Below, one piece after another: positions 36,432 to 45,721 of a stretch of DNA of 64,000 bases. How positions within the stretch are numbered: the stretch's first letter is position 1; the number at the start of each line of letters is the position of its first letter. Source of the stretch: Ureibacillus composti. GTDB lineage: Bacteria; Bacillota; Bacilli; Bacillales_A; Planococcaceae. The notes beneath the pieces were generated by a model. It did not search any database. It worked only from the letters and a program-made list of their open reading frames with translations, and had not been told where the DNA came from. A program made the position numbers and the translations under genes. Where the stretch lies: assembly GCA_030348875.1 (NCBI GenBank), contig JAUCEP010000002.1, positions 1,691,001-1,755,000 on the forward strand, read 5' to 3'.

Positions 36432-36833
36432 TTATTTTCTATTATTCTGTTTTTCTATTAAAAAAGTAATTGGAACGAATAGTAGAAAGGCAAGCAACAG
36501 TAAAGTGCCGCCGACGATAAATAACACCATAACAAAGGTTTCATTTAATTGGAATGGATTCAAATTGTACATCCACATGCCAAGGGTTAGGCCGAATGCA
36601 CCGGCCATACCTAGGATACTATGGATGCTAACCAGTTTCTTAAACTTAATGGTATAAACTTTGTAAAAAATGCCCCAAGCAAATACCGAAAGCCAGCCGA
36701 CCAATAAAATATGTGCATGAATTGGTCTTAATGAATAATCCATATTTCCGGACATGCTAGAACCAATAAAGGTCCCGATGATGCCAAAAATAGCTGCAAA
36801 TCGTATTAATCTAATACTCCAAATTTGTTCCAA
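36432..36833 (-). CDS. Small four-helix membrane protein, possibly heme-oxidase-like
   Basis: The 133-residue protein has four transmembrane segments. RPIHAHILLVGWLSVFAWGIFYKVY in the second helix, with two histidines before a GW, recalls the heme-ligand helix of heme-copper oxidase or NorB subunits. The protein is far too short to be a full subunit. The start is TTG, with GGAGG inside the end of the sensor kinase gene, so it is translationally coupled as the last gene of the operon. Function is unknown, and a heme-binding role is a guess from the histidines. Confidence 0.6.
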   Translation of the reverse strand: MEQIWSIRLIRFAAIFGIIGTFIGSSMSGNMDYSLRPIHAHILLVGWLSVFAWGIFYKVYTIKFKKLVSIHSILGMAGAFGLTLGMWMYNLNPFQLNETFVMVLFIVGGTLLLLAFLLFVPITFLIEKQNNRK

Positions 36834-36836
36834 TTG

Positions 36837-38234
36837 TTATTCCTCCAATTTTGTTTTGAACGTAGGAAGCGAGATCGTGAATGTCGTCCCTTCTCCAAGC
36901 TTACTCTCAACAGAAATCTCACCTTCATGCAGTTCAATGATTTGTCTAACAATCGATAAGCCAAGACCAGTTCCCTCTTTTTTTCGAGAAGCATCCACAC
37001 GGAAAAAACGTTCAAAAACCTGAGGAATCGCTTCTTTTGATAACCCCATTCCTGTATCTTTAAAACGAATGGTAGTCAATGAGTCGTTTTGAGATAAGCC
37101 AATCCAAATACTCCCACCATGAGTATTATACTTAATGGCATTTGTTAATAAATTGTCCCAGACATTGCTCATAAGTTCTGCATCAGCCTTTATGTGGATG
37201 GGGGAGAGGTGATAAGAAACCTCAATTTCTTTTTCCTCTATTCGCCATTGATTCCTACGTAAAATCTGTTTTATTTGTTCGTCAACTTGGACAACCGAAA
37301 GCTTCATGGGGTAAGCTTTTTGATCCAACGAGGTTAATAGTAAAAGCTGCTTTGTTAAATTTGAAAGCCGTTTTGATTCATCTTCAATAATTTGTAAATA
37401 ATGTCCATAATCATTACCAATATCGGTTTGAGATTTTAATAGCTCCGCATATCCCTGAATATTCATGAGTGGCGACTGAAAATCATGGGAGACATTGTTA
37501 ATGAATGATTTACGAGCTTCGTCATTGTGTTGTAATTGTTTTTGCATTGTATTAAAACTTTCGACTAATTGTCCAATTTCATCTTTACGATGAATTGTTA
37601 AAGAGTAATTGAAATTTTCTCTTGTGATTTCTTTCGTTGCATCCGTTAACTTAGTGATTGGTTGTATTAAGTGTTTTGTAAACCAAATGACACCACTAAT
37701 ACTCACAATAGCAACAGCAACAAAAAACCAAGCAAAAATCATATGAATATCTGAAAAAAGTAGTTTATTGTTGGGACGTAGAAATAATCCGTATGCCTCT
37801 CCATTTAATGTGAAAGGAACACCTACCGTATTTTTTACATCGTTTGAGAAGTGTCCCATCATTAGAAGTTGGTGGGACACTTGATCCATGCCATGGTAAA
37901 TCTCATTTTTATAAATCAAGTCCAATGCTTCTTTTGGAAGTTCTGTTTTAATGAACGGTTCGCCAAAATAGGCTTCTTTTCCTGATTCACTAACGATATA
38001 AATTTGATAGCCGAGTTTTCCAATTGATTCTAAGTATGGATCAAAGGAAGTAATATGTGCATGCATCCCTTCTAGGTTTACAGAGATTTCTTTCGCTACC
38101 TCTACATTTTGTTGATCAATTTTTTCCTTAGTTGAAGTCATGTACACCAAATTGGCTAGTAAAAACCCAATCGTCATACTGACCGTTAAGATGGCTAAAG
38201 TGGCAATAATAAATTTTCCGTAAAGTGTTTTCAT
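36837..38234 (-). CDS. Sensor histidine kinase with HAMP domain
   Basis: This 465-residue membrane kinase has helices at about 8-30 and 165-187, an extracellular sensor between, and a HAMP domain. The phosphorylation helix reads FINNVSHDFQSPLMNIQGY; the usual HE..TPL is HDFQSPL here, a known subgroup variant. The ATPase domain has DNLLTNAIKYN (N box), DTGMGLS (G1) and GTGLGLSIV (G2). It overlaps the response regulator gene by four bases (ATGA). A MMPL transporter lies upstream on the same strand, a common pairing with two-component systems that sense membrane or lipid stress. Confidence 0.92.
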   Translation of the reverse strand: MKTLYGKFIIATLAILTVSMTIGFLLANLVYMTSTKEKIDQQNVEVAKEISVNLEGMHAHITSFDPYLESIGKLGYQIYIVSESGKEAYFGEPFIKTELPKEALDLIYKNEIYHGMDQVSHQLLMMGHFSNDVKNTVGVPFTLNGEAYGLFLRPNNKLLFSDIHMIFAWFFVAVAIVSISGVIWFTKHLIQPITKLTDATKEITRENFNYSLTIHRKDEIGQLVESFNTMQKQLQHNDEARKSFINNVSHDFQSPLMNIQGYAELLKSQTDIGNDYGHYLQIIEDESKRLSNLTKQLLLLTSLDQKAYPMKLSVVQVDEQIKQILRRNQWRIEEKEIEVSYHLSPIHIKADAELMSNVWDNLLTNAIKYNTHGGSIWIGLSQNDSLTTIRFKDTGMGLSKEAIPQVFERFFRVDASRKKEGTGLGLSIVRQIIELHEGEISVESKLGEGTTFTISLPTFKTKLEE

Positions 38235-38902
38235 TTGATTTCCTCTAGTTTATAGCCAATCCCACGGACAGTTTGAATTTCAACCGTTGCCCCATATTTT
38301 TTCAGACGCTCTCGAATTCGATTCATATGAGTATTTAAGGTTTGTTCACTACCTTCGTAATCTACTCCCCATACTTGCTCAATTAACACAGCTCTCGGTG
38401 TCACCTTATTAAGTCGTGAAGCCAATATGCTTAGTAATTCAAATTCTTTTAAAGGAAGAAGAATTGTTTCTTGATTGATTACCACTTCAAATGTTTTTCG
38501 TTCAATCTGGACATTCCCAACTTTGATGATTGCTTCTATTGCTCTTTCAATACGTCGTAATACAACTGCCACACGAAACAAGAGTTCCTTCACTTCAAAA
38601 GGTTTGACGATATAATCCTCTGAACCTGAAAGAAAACCTTTTTCCTTATCGTCTAGTTGCCCCTTCGCAGTTAGTAAAATAACGGGAATTTCATAATCAT
38701 TCGACAGAATTTTTGTCAATTCAAATCCGTCCATCCCTGGCATCATGACATCGACAATAGCTAAGTCAACCGTTTTCTCCTCCACTAGTGCTAAAGCTTC
38801 CTCGGCATGATTGGCTCGGTAAACGTTGTAGCCTTCTTTACTTAAATGGATTGAGACTAGTTGTTGGATAAAGATATCATCATCTACAACGAGAATTTGC
38901 AT
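38231..38902 (-). CDS. OmpR-family response regulator
   Basis: This 223-residue regulator has a receiver domain (VVDDD acidic pocket, phospho-accepting Asp in LAIVDVMMPGMDGFEL, switch Thr and the LTAK lysine). A winged-helix DNA-binding domain follows, with LLPLKEFELLSILA and NTHMNRIRERLKKYG. It is the partner of the kinase it overlaps. AGGGGGTAAGTT precedes the ATG. Targets are not identified; the adjacent frameshifted MMPL transporter is a candidate. Confidence 0.94.
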   Translation of the reverse strand: MQILVVDDDIFIQQLVSIHLSKEGYNVYRANHAEEALALVEEKTVDLAIVDVMMPGMDGFELTKILSNDYEIPVILLTAKGQLDDKEKGFLSGSEDYIVKPFEVKELLFRVAVVLRRIERAIEAIIKVGNVQIERKTFEVVINQETILLPLKEFELLSILASRLNKVTPRAVLIEQVWGVDYEGSEQTLNTHMNRIRERLKKYGATVEIQTVRGIGYKLEEIK

Positions 38903-38945
38903 AACTTACCCCCTATTTAATACAAAAGGGTGTCCATTTGTATTT

Positions 38946-41068
38946 TTATCTTTCACTATTATGAGAGGTAGTCCCATCTTTTTCAAATAATAGTATGAGG
39001 GCTGGTAGAAGCATGCCTCTAACTAGGAATGTGTCTATTAATATTCCTATGGAAACAATGAACCCGAATACGAATAAATCAGCAATCGGCATTGTTGTTA
39101 GTGCAGCAAAAGTTGCAGCGAGTATGACCCCAGCAGAAGAAATGACACCACCTGTATTTCTGATGGCAATTTCTAGCGCATCTTTTACCTTATGAGATTT
39201 TCTTTCTTCAATAAATCGAGAAGCTAGAATAATGTTATAGTCGATTCCAAGTGCTACTAGGAATATAAAGGCGTAAATAGGGACGCGGGTACTTAAGGCG
39301 TCATAACCAAACAATTGATCGACTAAGAAAATTCCTAAACCTAAAGCAGAAACAAACGATAATAAAATCGTCGCCATCATATAGATTGGCATCTTAATGG
39401 AACGAGTTAGAGCAAATAATAAGAATAAGATGAGTATTACTTCAAGAATAACAATAGTGAAAATATCTCGATTATTTACAATCTGTTCATCCACAAGTTT
39501 TGGTGTTACACCACTATAGTGAGCCTCACCGTTTATTGAAAGGTCATCTAATAATTTAGGTGAGTTTTCTCGTAAATCCTCAATAAAATCAATTGCTTCT
39601 GTTGAATATGGATTGATGGATAATGCGATGCTAAGTTTTAAAGCTTTTGCATCATCTGAAATTGCTGACATTCGAACAGAAGCAATTTCATCAAATTCAC
39701 TCCATTTTTCAATAATCGCTGCGGTATCTTCTTCAGAAAGAGATTTGTCACTCTCAATAAGTAGTGTTGAAGGGGCAAGCTCTCCTTTGTCATACCTTGC
39801 TTCAACAATTTCATATCCAACCCTAGAAGGTAAATCTTCAGGGAATTTTTTAACCGTATCAAACTCATAATCTAGGTTAAATACATTAATAGCAGTCACG
39901 ACAAGGAAAATTGCCACAAGTCCACCTGAAAGACCAGGTTTGTTTACTACGAATTTGGCAATTGGTCCCCAAATGCCATGTTTGATGCCTTCTTGTTGAC
40001 CATAAGTTGGAACTTTCGGCCAGAATGCTTTGCGACCGAATAATGTAAATAATGCAGGGACCAATGTAATCGATGCGAACATAATAACGAACATCGCTAG
40101 TCCAAAGATTGGTGCGAAATTTTGATAATCACGGAAATTAGCAAAGAATAAAATGAGCATTGCGGCTAAAACTGTTCCGCCGGCAAAAAAACAGGCTCTC
40201 CTGTTGCACGCATAGCAGAACGCATCGCTTCATGTTTGCTTTCGAATTTGTTTAGCTCCTCACGATAACGAGAAAAAACAAATAACGAATAATCAATAAC
40301 AGCAGCGAAAAGCAAAATACTCATGATGGAAGTCGTGGAATTGTTGATTTCTAAACCACTAGCACCAAGTAACGCAACACTTTGATTGACAACTTGATAA
40401 ACAATCGCCGTTGCCAAAAGTGGGATAAACGCAAGTAATGGTGATCGATAAATAATGATCAGTAATACTAAAATAATAGCAATTGTCACAAGAAGTAGAA
40501 CAAAGTCAGCTTGTTCGAATAATTTCAGAGTATCTCCTGCAATTCCAGCAGGTCCTGTAATGTAAAATTTTGTACTATCTAATGTTGCTGCGATCCCATT
40601 ACCAATCTCAGAAACATGATCGTTTATTTCAGCGTACTGACTATTTCCAAGCCCTATTTCTAATACCATTGGCACAATCAACGTAGATCCATCTTCAGAG
40701 ATAAAACTATTTATCGCTTGAGGTGGTAGTGCATTGAGATCCACGATATTGTCAATTCCTTCGATATCTTCTGCCAAAATGCCACTCAAAATTTGTTTGA
40801 CTTCTTCGACATTCACGTCTGTCGTTTCACTATGGAAAACAAGGATTCCCGGCGTTCCTTGCTCGTTTGGAAAATACTCTTCTACCTTTTTCTCAGCTAT
40901 GATTGATTGTGCTTCGTCGGGAAGTGATTGGAAGTTGCTTACTTTATAATCACTTAGTTTTGGTCCAGCACTTAATCCAACCATTAGCACCAGCCAGGCG
41001 ATGATTGTAATCCACATACCTCTCTTTGTAGAAACCCAATCTGTTATTGGATATAATAATTTTTTCAC
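38946..41068 (-). pseudogene. MMPL-family transporter (YdfJ-like) split by a frameshift
   Basis: Two consecutive minus-strand frames are the two halves of one RND-type MMPL transporter of about 700 residues. The first (41068 to 40166, GTG start, AAAGGAGG site) has the N-terminal helix, the extracellular domain and helices up to ATGEPVFLPAEQF. The second (to 38946) picks up at MLILFFANFRDYQNFAPIF and completes the transporter. The switch is at a run of seven A on the plus strand (40195-40201). One more base there restores EPVFFAGGTVLAAML. On the message the run reads U UUU UUG in phase, a classical -1 slippery heptamer. It may be a pseudogene, a sequencing error, phase variation or recoding. 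Confidence 0.8.
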
Positions 41069-41231
41069 AAATAAACCTCCTTTGTACTTACGAAGGCAAT
41101 TTTACTGGATGAACATAAACTGAATATCAACTTTTGTTTACATTTATAGAACTTAGGAAGAGAATTTCAATACATAAAAGTTAAGAGCATGCTGAAATTA
41201 CTTTAGAAAAATAAATTTATAGAATTGGGAT

Positions 41232-41260
41232 TTGTCCCAAAAGCCTATTTAATCTACAAT
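41232..41260 (+). promoter_or_regulatory. SigA-type promoter for the cobalamin operon
   Basis: TTGTCC, a 17-base spacer and TACAAT lie 54 bases before cbiZ. No B12-box or cobalamin riboswitch fold is recognisable in the leader. Confidence 0.5.
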
Positions 41261-41313
41261 AGAATAAGATTTTCCAACTTACAAACCGCCTAAAAAAGAA
41301 ACGAGGCATTCAA

Positions 41314-41988
41314 ATGATTACATTAGAAGATATCAAAAATCACGGAGAATATATTGTCGTGGAATCTGCCCAGCCTTTAAGAACCTTTAGTTCGGCGATG
41401 TACAACGCTGGGTATGGTAATTTTACATATTTCATGAATCGAACAGTAGATAAACACTATTATCCGGATGATGCGAACGAAGAAATACGAGAATATATCC
41501 AAAATACGGGCTATCCACTACAGCAAACTGTTGCAATGATGACAGCTGTTGATATGGAGTTTGCTCATACTGCAATCTATAAGGATGGAGATACATCCAT
41601 TACCATTCTTGTTACAGCAGGATTGGGTAATGCGGTGGATGTCACGCGTTCGCATGAATATGCGTACCGAACAGCTCCAGGAACGATTAATATGTTTATT
41701 TTTATTAATGGAAATTGTTCTGATGAAGCGCTAATCCAAGCCCTTTGCTGTGCAGTTGAGGTGAAAACGAAAGTGCTACATGATAAAGGTATCCTAGACT
41801 CACAATCCAACACCCAAGCAACTGGAACATCTACAGATAGCGTGCTTGTGGCATCCACGCAGCAGGGAGAATTTCATCAATACAGTGGCTCCATTACTCG
41901 ACTCGGGTCATTAATCGGAAAAGGTTTATATGAAACATTACATAAAGCGGTGGATGAATACATCGCATTTATTGAAGGGGTAAAGTAA
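41314..41988 (+). CDS. cbiZ: Adenosylcobinamide amidohydrolase CbiZ
   Basis: CbiZ removes the aminopropanol side chain from adenosyl-cobinamide or pseudocobalamin to give adenosylcobyric acid, allowing foreign corrinoids to be remodelled. The 224-residue protein shows the family motifs RTFSSAMYNAGYG, MMTAVDMEFAH and VTAGLGNAVD. It opens a four-gene operon whose later products (cobinamide-phosphate synthase, threonine-phosphate decarboxylase, phosphatase) rebuild the nucleotide loop. CbiB begins one base after its stop. Confidence 0.88.
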   Translation: MITLEDIKNHGEYIVVESAQPLRTFSSAMYNAGYGNFTYFMNRTVDKHYYPDDANEEIREYIQNTGYPLQQTVAMMTAVDMEFAHTAIYKDGDTSITILVTAGLGNAVDVTRSHEYAYRTAPGTINMFIFINGNCSDEALIQALCCAVEVKTKVLHDKGILDSQSNTQATGTSTDSVLVASTQQGEFHQYSGSITRLGSLIGKGLYETLHKAVDEYIAFIEGVK

Positions 41989-41989
41989 G

Positions 41990-42943
41990 ATGCATATTTT
42001 AGCAGTTATTTTAGGGCAGTTACTTGACCTAATCATCGGTGATCCACCAAAATGGCCACATCCGATTCGGTGGATTGGTTCGTTCATCGCCTGGTTGACG
42101 AAAAAGTTAAACAAGGGCGATTATCGTTTTTATAAAGGACTGTTTTTGGCTATCATTGTAATTTCGTCTGTCACACTCGCGACTTTGGCAATCGTTTATG
42201 CAGCCTATCAAGTTCACATGGTTGTAGGATTCATTGTCGAAACCATTCTCATCGCAATTGGCTTGGCCCAGAAAAGTTTAAAAGAGGCGGCAATGGTTGT
42301 TTATGATGCCCTGAAAGTGGGGGATATGCAGGAAGCACGCACTAAGTTATCGTGGATTGTTGGGCGAGATACGGCGGAGTTAGAGGAACCAGAAATTGTG
42401 CGCGGAGTCGTCGAAACTGTGTCTGAAAATACGAGTGATGGTATTACAGCACCTTTATTCTATGCAATTCTTTTTGGTGCACCAGGATTATGGGCGTATA
42501 AAGCGATTAATACCCTCGATTCCATGGTGGGCTATAAAAATGAAAAGTATCGGCAGTTTGGTACTGTTAGCGCAAGACTTGATGACGTGGCGAATTTCAT
42601 ACCAAGTCGCATTACAGGATTACTGATTCTCTTGTTTACAAAGAATAAAACGAATCGCACTCTCTTGCAACGAATGAAACTTTGGCTGAATGATGCGAAG
42701 AAGCATCCAAGTCCAAATAGCGGATATCTAGAAGCAGCAACAGCCTATCAACTTGGCATTCGTTTAGGGGGTTATAATACATATCACGGTGTTACGTCGT
42801 TTCGAGCTTATATGGGTGAACCCGATGAAGAATTGCGAAGCGTTCATATTAAAGAGACAATTCAACAAATGAACATTGTCTCGCTCATTTTTACAATAGT
42901 AGTAGGAGGTGTTACCCTTGCAATTTCCTTCCCATGGCGCTAA
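41990..42943 (+). CDS. cbiB: Adenosylcobinamide-phosphate synthase CbiB
   Basis: This 317-residue membrane enzyme joins aminopropanol phosphate to adenosylcobyric acid. The N-terminal ILGQLLDLIIGDPPKWPHPIRWIG is the family signature, followed by ETVSENTSDGITAPLFYAI and TLDSMVGYKN. Several hydrophobic helices put it in the membrane. Its product is the direct next step after CbiZ. Its end overlaps cobD by 26 bases, which suggests coupled translation. Confidence 0.93.
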   Translation: MHILAVILGQLLDLIIGDPPKWPHPIRWIGSFIAWLTKKLNKGDYRFYKGLFLAIIVISSVTLATLAIVYAAYQVHMVVGFIVETILIAIGLAQKSLKEAAMVVYDALKVGDMQEARTKLSWIVGRDTAELEEPEIVRGVVETVSENTSDGITAPLFYAILFGAPGLWAYKAINTLDSMVGYKNEKYRQFGTVSARLDDVANFIPSRITGLLILLFTKNKTNRTLLQRMKLWLNDAKKHPSPNSGYLEAATAYQLGIRLGGYNTYHGVTSFRAYMGEPDEELRSVHIKETIQQMNIVSLIFTIVVGGVTLAISFPWR

Positions 42944-43991
42944 TTATGAAGCGCTCTACCAGAACTTTGGAATCAACATGCCTGGACAAGTTTTCGACCT
43001 TAGTGAAAATGTGAATTTTTTAGGAGCTCCAAATGCAGTGAAAGAAGCTTGGCCAAATTTACTTCCGAAAATTCAAGCATACCCACATCCACAGGCAGAA
43101 CCACTGCGGTCGCTTCTTGCACAATCGCATCAAGTAAAGCAAGATCAAATTTTAGTGGGAAACGGTGCTGCTGAACTTTTAACCTTTTTTGCACAAAGGT
43201 TTGCGGGGAAACGAGTTATTTTAATTCATCCCACATTTTCTGAATATAAAATGACTTTGGAAGTGGCTGGGGCAGATATTGAAGATATCGTCATAACTGA
43301 TATCAAAAAATACACACTACCGATTCAACAGATTAAAGATGCGATGAATTCTGCTGCATGTTTATATTTGTGCAATCCTAATAATCCAACTGGGACATTA
43401 ATAAAGCGAGATGTGTTAGAAGATTTCATCTCGTACGGGGAAGAAGTTGGGTGTGAGATCCTCGTCGATGAAGCATTTATGGATTGGACTGACGAAGAGC
43501 ATTCAGTCATTTCGCTCATTAACCAATATTCAAATGTAACAGTAATGCGTTCCATGACGAAAATGTACGGCATTGCAGGTGTACGACTTGGATACTTAAT
43601 TTCAAGTGTTCAACTAGTCCAAGAGCTTGCAAAAAAATTACCCCATTGGAACGTAAATGCACTGGCACTAGCTATAGGTGAAATTTGTCTAATGGATCAA
43701 ACATTCCGTGGAGAAAGCATCGTGAAAAGTCGTGAATTAAAAGAAAAAATAGAGGACTTTCTAATAAATCGTGGCTGCGAGGTAACGAAAAGCGCGGCTA
43801 ACTTTTTATGTTTCCAACTAAAAGAGCCAAGTAAAACACGAGATTTCTATTTTTATTGTTTAGAGCGCGGCGTTGTTCTTCGTCATACGGAGAATTATTT
43901 AGGCATGAATGGACAGTGGCTACGGATTGGAATGAAGGGAAGTACCGCAATGGAAACGTTTATGAAAGTAATGGATGAATGGCATGAATAA
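42918..43991 (+). CDS. cobD: L-threonine-O-3-phosphate decarboxylase CobD
   Basis: CobD is a PLP enzyme that makes (R)-1-amino-2-propanol phosphate, the side chain used by CbiB. The protein resembles histidinol-phosphate aminotransferases, with the PLP lysine in MRSMTKMYGIAGVRLGYL and the substrate regions SENVNFLGAP and CNPNNPTGTL. I chose TTG 42918 (357 residues) because AGGAGGT stands 7 bases upstream; a GTG at 42909 lies within that site. It could be mistaken for a HisC paralogue, but the operon makes CobD the better call. Confidence 0.88.
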   Translation: MQFPSHGANYEALYQNFGINMPGQVFDLSENVNFLGAPNAVKEAWPNLLPKIQAYPHPQAEPLRSLLAQSHQVKQDQILVGNGAAELLTFFAQRFAGKRVILIHPTFSEYKMTLEVAGADIEDIVITDIKKYTLPIQQIKDAMNSAACLYLCNPNNPTGTLIKRDVLEDFISYGEEVGCEILVDEAFMDWTDEEHSVISLINQYSNVTVMRSMTKMYGIAGVRLGYLISSVQLVQELAKKLPHWNVNALALAIGEICLMDQTFRGESIVKSRELKEKIEDFLINRGCEVTKSAANFLCFQLKEPSKTRDFYFYCLERGVVLRHTENYLGMNGQWLRIGMKGSTAMETFMKVMDEWHE

Positions 43992-44607
43992 AGTTGAAAT
44001 CTTATTAATTAGGCACGGAGAAACTGAATGGAATGCAGAAGGAAGGCTTCAAGGTTGGCTAGATTCGAATCTCACGCCAACAGGTCGACAGCACGCTGAA
44101 AAACTTCGTGACTTCCTAGCGCAAGAAACCTTCCATGCGGTGTATTCAAGCCCTTCTCAAAGAGCGCTCCAAACAGCCAACATTTTAGTCAATCAAAAAA
44201 TGAACATTATTCAAGATGCAAGGTTACAGGAAATCCGTCTTGGCAATTGGCAAGGGCGCTTAATCAAAGAAATTTTACAGAATGATAACAAGCGTTATTT
44301 ACACTATACAGAAAATCCAGAACTGTACGATCCAGACCCTGAAAGTGAGAGATTTGAACAGGTGTCAAAGAGGATGGAGGAGTTCTTACATAATTGTAAG
44401 CAGAAACACGACGGTGAGCGAATAGTAGTCGTAACGCACGGTGTGGCTATTCGCGCTCTACTCGTTGCCATTCGTCAATTACCTATTCAAGAAATTTGGA
44501 ACACCGGAGAAATAACTGGTACAAGTTTGACGAAATTAATAGTTGAAAACGGTGTTGTTATGCCTGTGTATATAGGAAAAACGCCGCATCTAGAAAATTC
44601 TCATTAA
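43975..44607 (+). CDS. cobC: Alpha-ribazole phosphatase-type histidine phosphatase
   Basis: The 210-residue protein is a phosphoglycerate-mutase-like histidine phosphatase, with LLIRHGETEWNAEGRLQGWLDSNLTPTG and the second histidine in VVTHGVAIRALL. In this operon it is most likely CobC, removing the phosphate from alpha-ribazole phosphate or the final cobalamin phosphate. Family members outside such operons have other substrates, so the assignment rests on context. An alternative ATG lies at 43984. It overlaps cobD by 17 bases. Confidence 0.82.
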   Translation: MNGMNKVEILLIRHGETEWNAEGRLQGWLDSNLTPTGRQHAEKLRDFLAQETFHAVYSSPSQRALQTANILVNQKMNIIQDARLQEIRLGNWQGRLIKEILQNDNKRYLHYTENPELYDPDPESERFEQVSKRMEEFLHNCKQKHDGERIVVVTHGVAIRALLVAIRQLPIQEIWNTGEITGTSLTKLIVENGVVMPVYIGKTPHLENSH

Positions 44608-44659
44608 TAACCACCAAAGAATAGAAATATACTAGAATAAAAAAGATGGGTGGTTTTGC

Positions 44660-45286
44660 ATGGCGCATTTTGCACGAAGTCCAAATACTAGACTCATATT
44701 GCAGCATTTGGCTTGTATGTGGGTGTTGACAGTAATTGGGGTATTTCTTGGAACATTGTTGCCACCTTGGATTGTGTTGCCCTTATCTATCATTTGTTTC
44801 ACCTTATTAATTGTCACGTACTTTGTTCGTACGATTAAGTTGGCGAATGCTATTTTGTATTCAATTCCATTCCTCATGGGGATTATGCTATTTTGGGTAA
44901 CGCAATTTTTCATTCATTTTTTAGGTGTCGTGCTTGTATTATCTGTGTTTATCGCAACGGTCATTATTTTCATTTTATTAGCGGTATTAGGCCTGACGTT
45001 AAAAGCAGATATTTCAAATTGGGGCACTTATTTATTTGTCACTTTAATAGTTGTGGTTGTGTTTTCATTCATTGGTATTTTCATCCCAGTGGAAAGTATG
45101 TTTTTACTCGTGCTTTCAGCCATTTGCGTCCTGCTATTTGCAATTTACACGGTATATGACTTTAATCTCATACGACATAATCATGTAAGAGAAGATGAAG
45201 TGATTCGAATGGCGCTTGGCCTGTTTTTGAATTTTATTAATATGTTTATAAATTTACTAGAAATAGCTGCTTATTTTAAAAACTAG
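44660..45286 (+). CDS. Bax inhibitor-1/YetJ family membrane protein
   Basis: The 208-residue protein has seven hydrophobic segments. Its last helices carry the signature YTVYDFNLIRHNHVREDEV then ALGLFLNFINMFINLLEI. This is the BI-1 family, for which B. subtilis YetJ is a pH-dependent calcium leak channel. The AACCACC at 44609 can pair with GGTGGTT overlapping the ribosome binding site, so translation may be structured. It lies after the cobalamin operon with only 52 bases between, but probably has an independent role. Confidence 0.85.
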   Translation: MAHFARSPNTRLILQHLACMWVLTVIGVFLGTLLPPWIVLPLSIICFTLLIVTYFVRTIKLANAILYSIPFLMGIMLFWVTQFFIHFLGVVLVLSVFIATVIIFILLAVLGLTLKADISNWGTYLFVTLIVVVVFSFIGIFIPVESMFLLVLSAICVLLFAIYTVYDFNLIRHNHVREDEVIRMALGLFLNFINMFINLLEIAAYFKN

Positions 45287-45290
45287 TATG

Positions 45291-45326
45291 TAGGGGGTTC
45301 TCTTTAAGAGAGCCCCTATTTTTTTG
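45291..45326 (+). terminator. Rho-independent terminator
   Basis: TAGGGGGTTCTCT pairs, with a bulge, with AGAGAGCCCCTA and is followed by seven T. Confidence 0.85.
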
Positions 45327-45400
45327 ACTTTATGTGGGTTATGAAGTTCGAAAGCCGTAAGAAAATCTACTGAAATGACTTCATAGAGGCAATGAAGCTA
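45326..45400. repeat. Diverged copies of a 51-bp palindromic unit
   Basis: ATGAAGTTC at 45341 and ATGAAGCTA at 45392 are 51 bases apart. Between them GACTTCAT (45377-45384) is the inverse arm. A partial older copy (GACTTTAT) precedes. The design is the same as the 52-bp units at 33.9 kb, with different arm bases. Confidence 0.55.
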
Positions 45401-45587
45401 AAAATGGAAATTATCCCCTCTAAAATACTTTGAACATTTTTCATCTATTTCCTCGAAAATTGCAGAATCTTCACCTTCAAAAAAGTTAGTACTATATGGA
45501 TTTCACATGTAATACTAGAAAAAATTGTTTAAAAGTAGAATTTTTTTACAAAAAGTTATTTTTTTTTAAATAAAAAAGTGGTAATCT

Positions 45588-45618
45588 ATATTTTGAAAGT
45601 TAAGAAAATTGTAATATT
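45588..45618 (+). promoter_or_regulatory. Conserved promoter block of the first catabolic operon
   Basis: A 31-base block whose core is GAAAGTTAAGAAAATT is nearly identical to the block at 52418-52448. It ends in a weak -10 (TGTAAT at 45610-45615) and has no -35 consensus, as expected of an activator-dependent promoter. It lies 104 bases before the iron alcohol dehydrogenase. Confidence 0.6.
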
Positions 45619-45721
45619 AGCTGTAAATCTTTCTGATTATTCTGAAGGGGAAAAAATAGGGATACTCTGCAGTACTATGCCTTCCCTTGGAGAAAAGACA
45701 AAACTATAGGAGGAAAAGAAT

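Noticed and set aside
41069-41313. Cobalamin riboswitch before cbiZ
   Set aside because: No B12 box (GCCACTG) or matching fold was found by eye in the leader.
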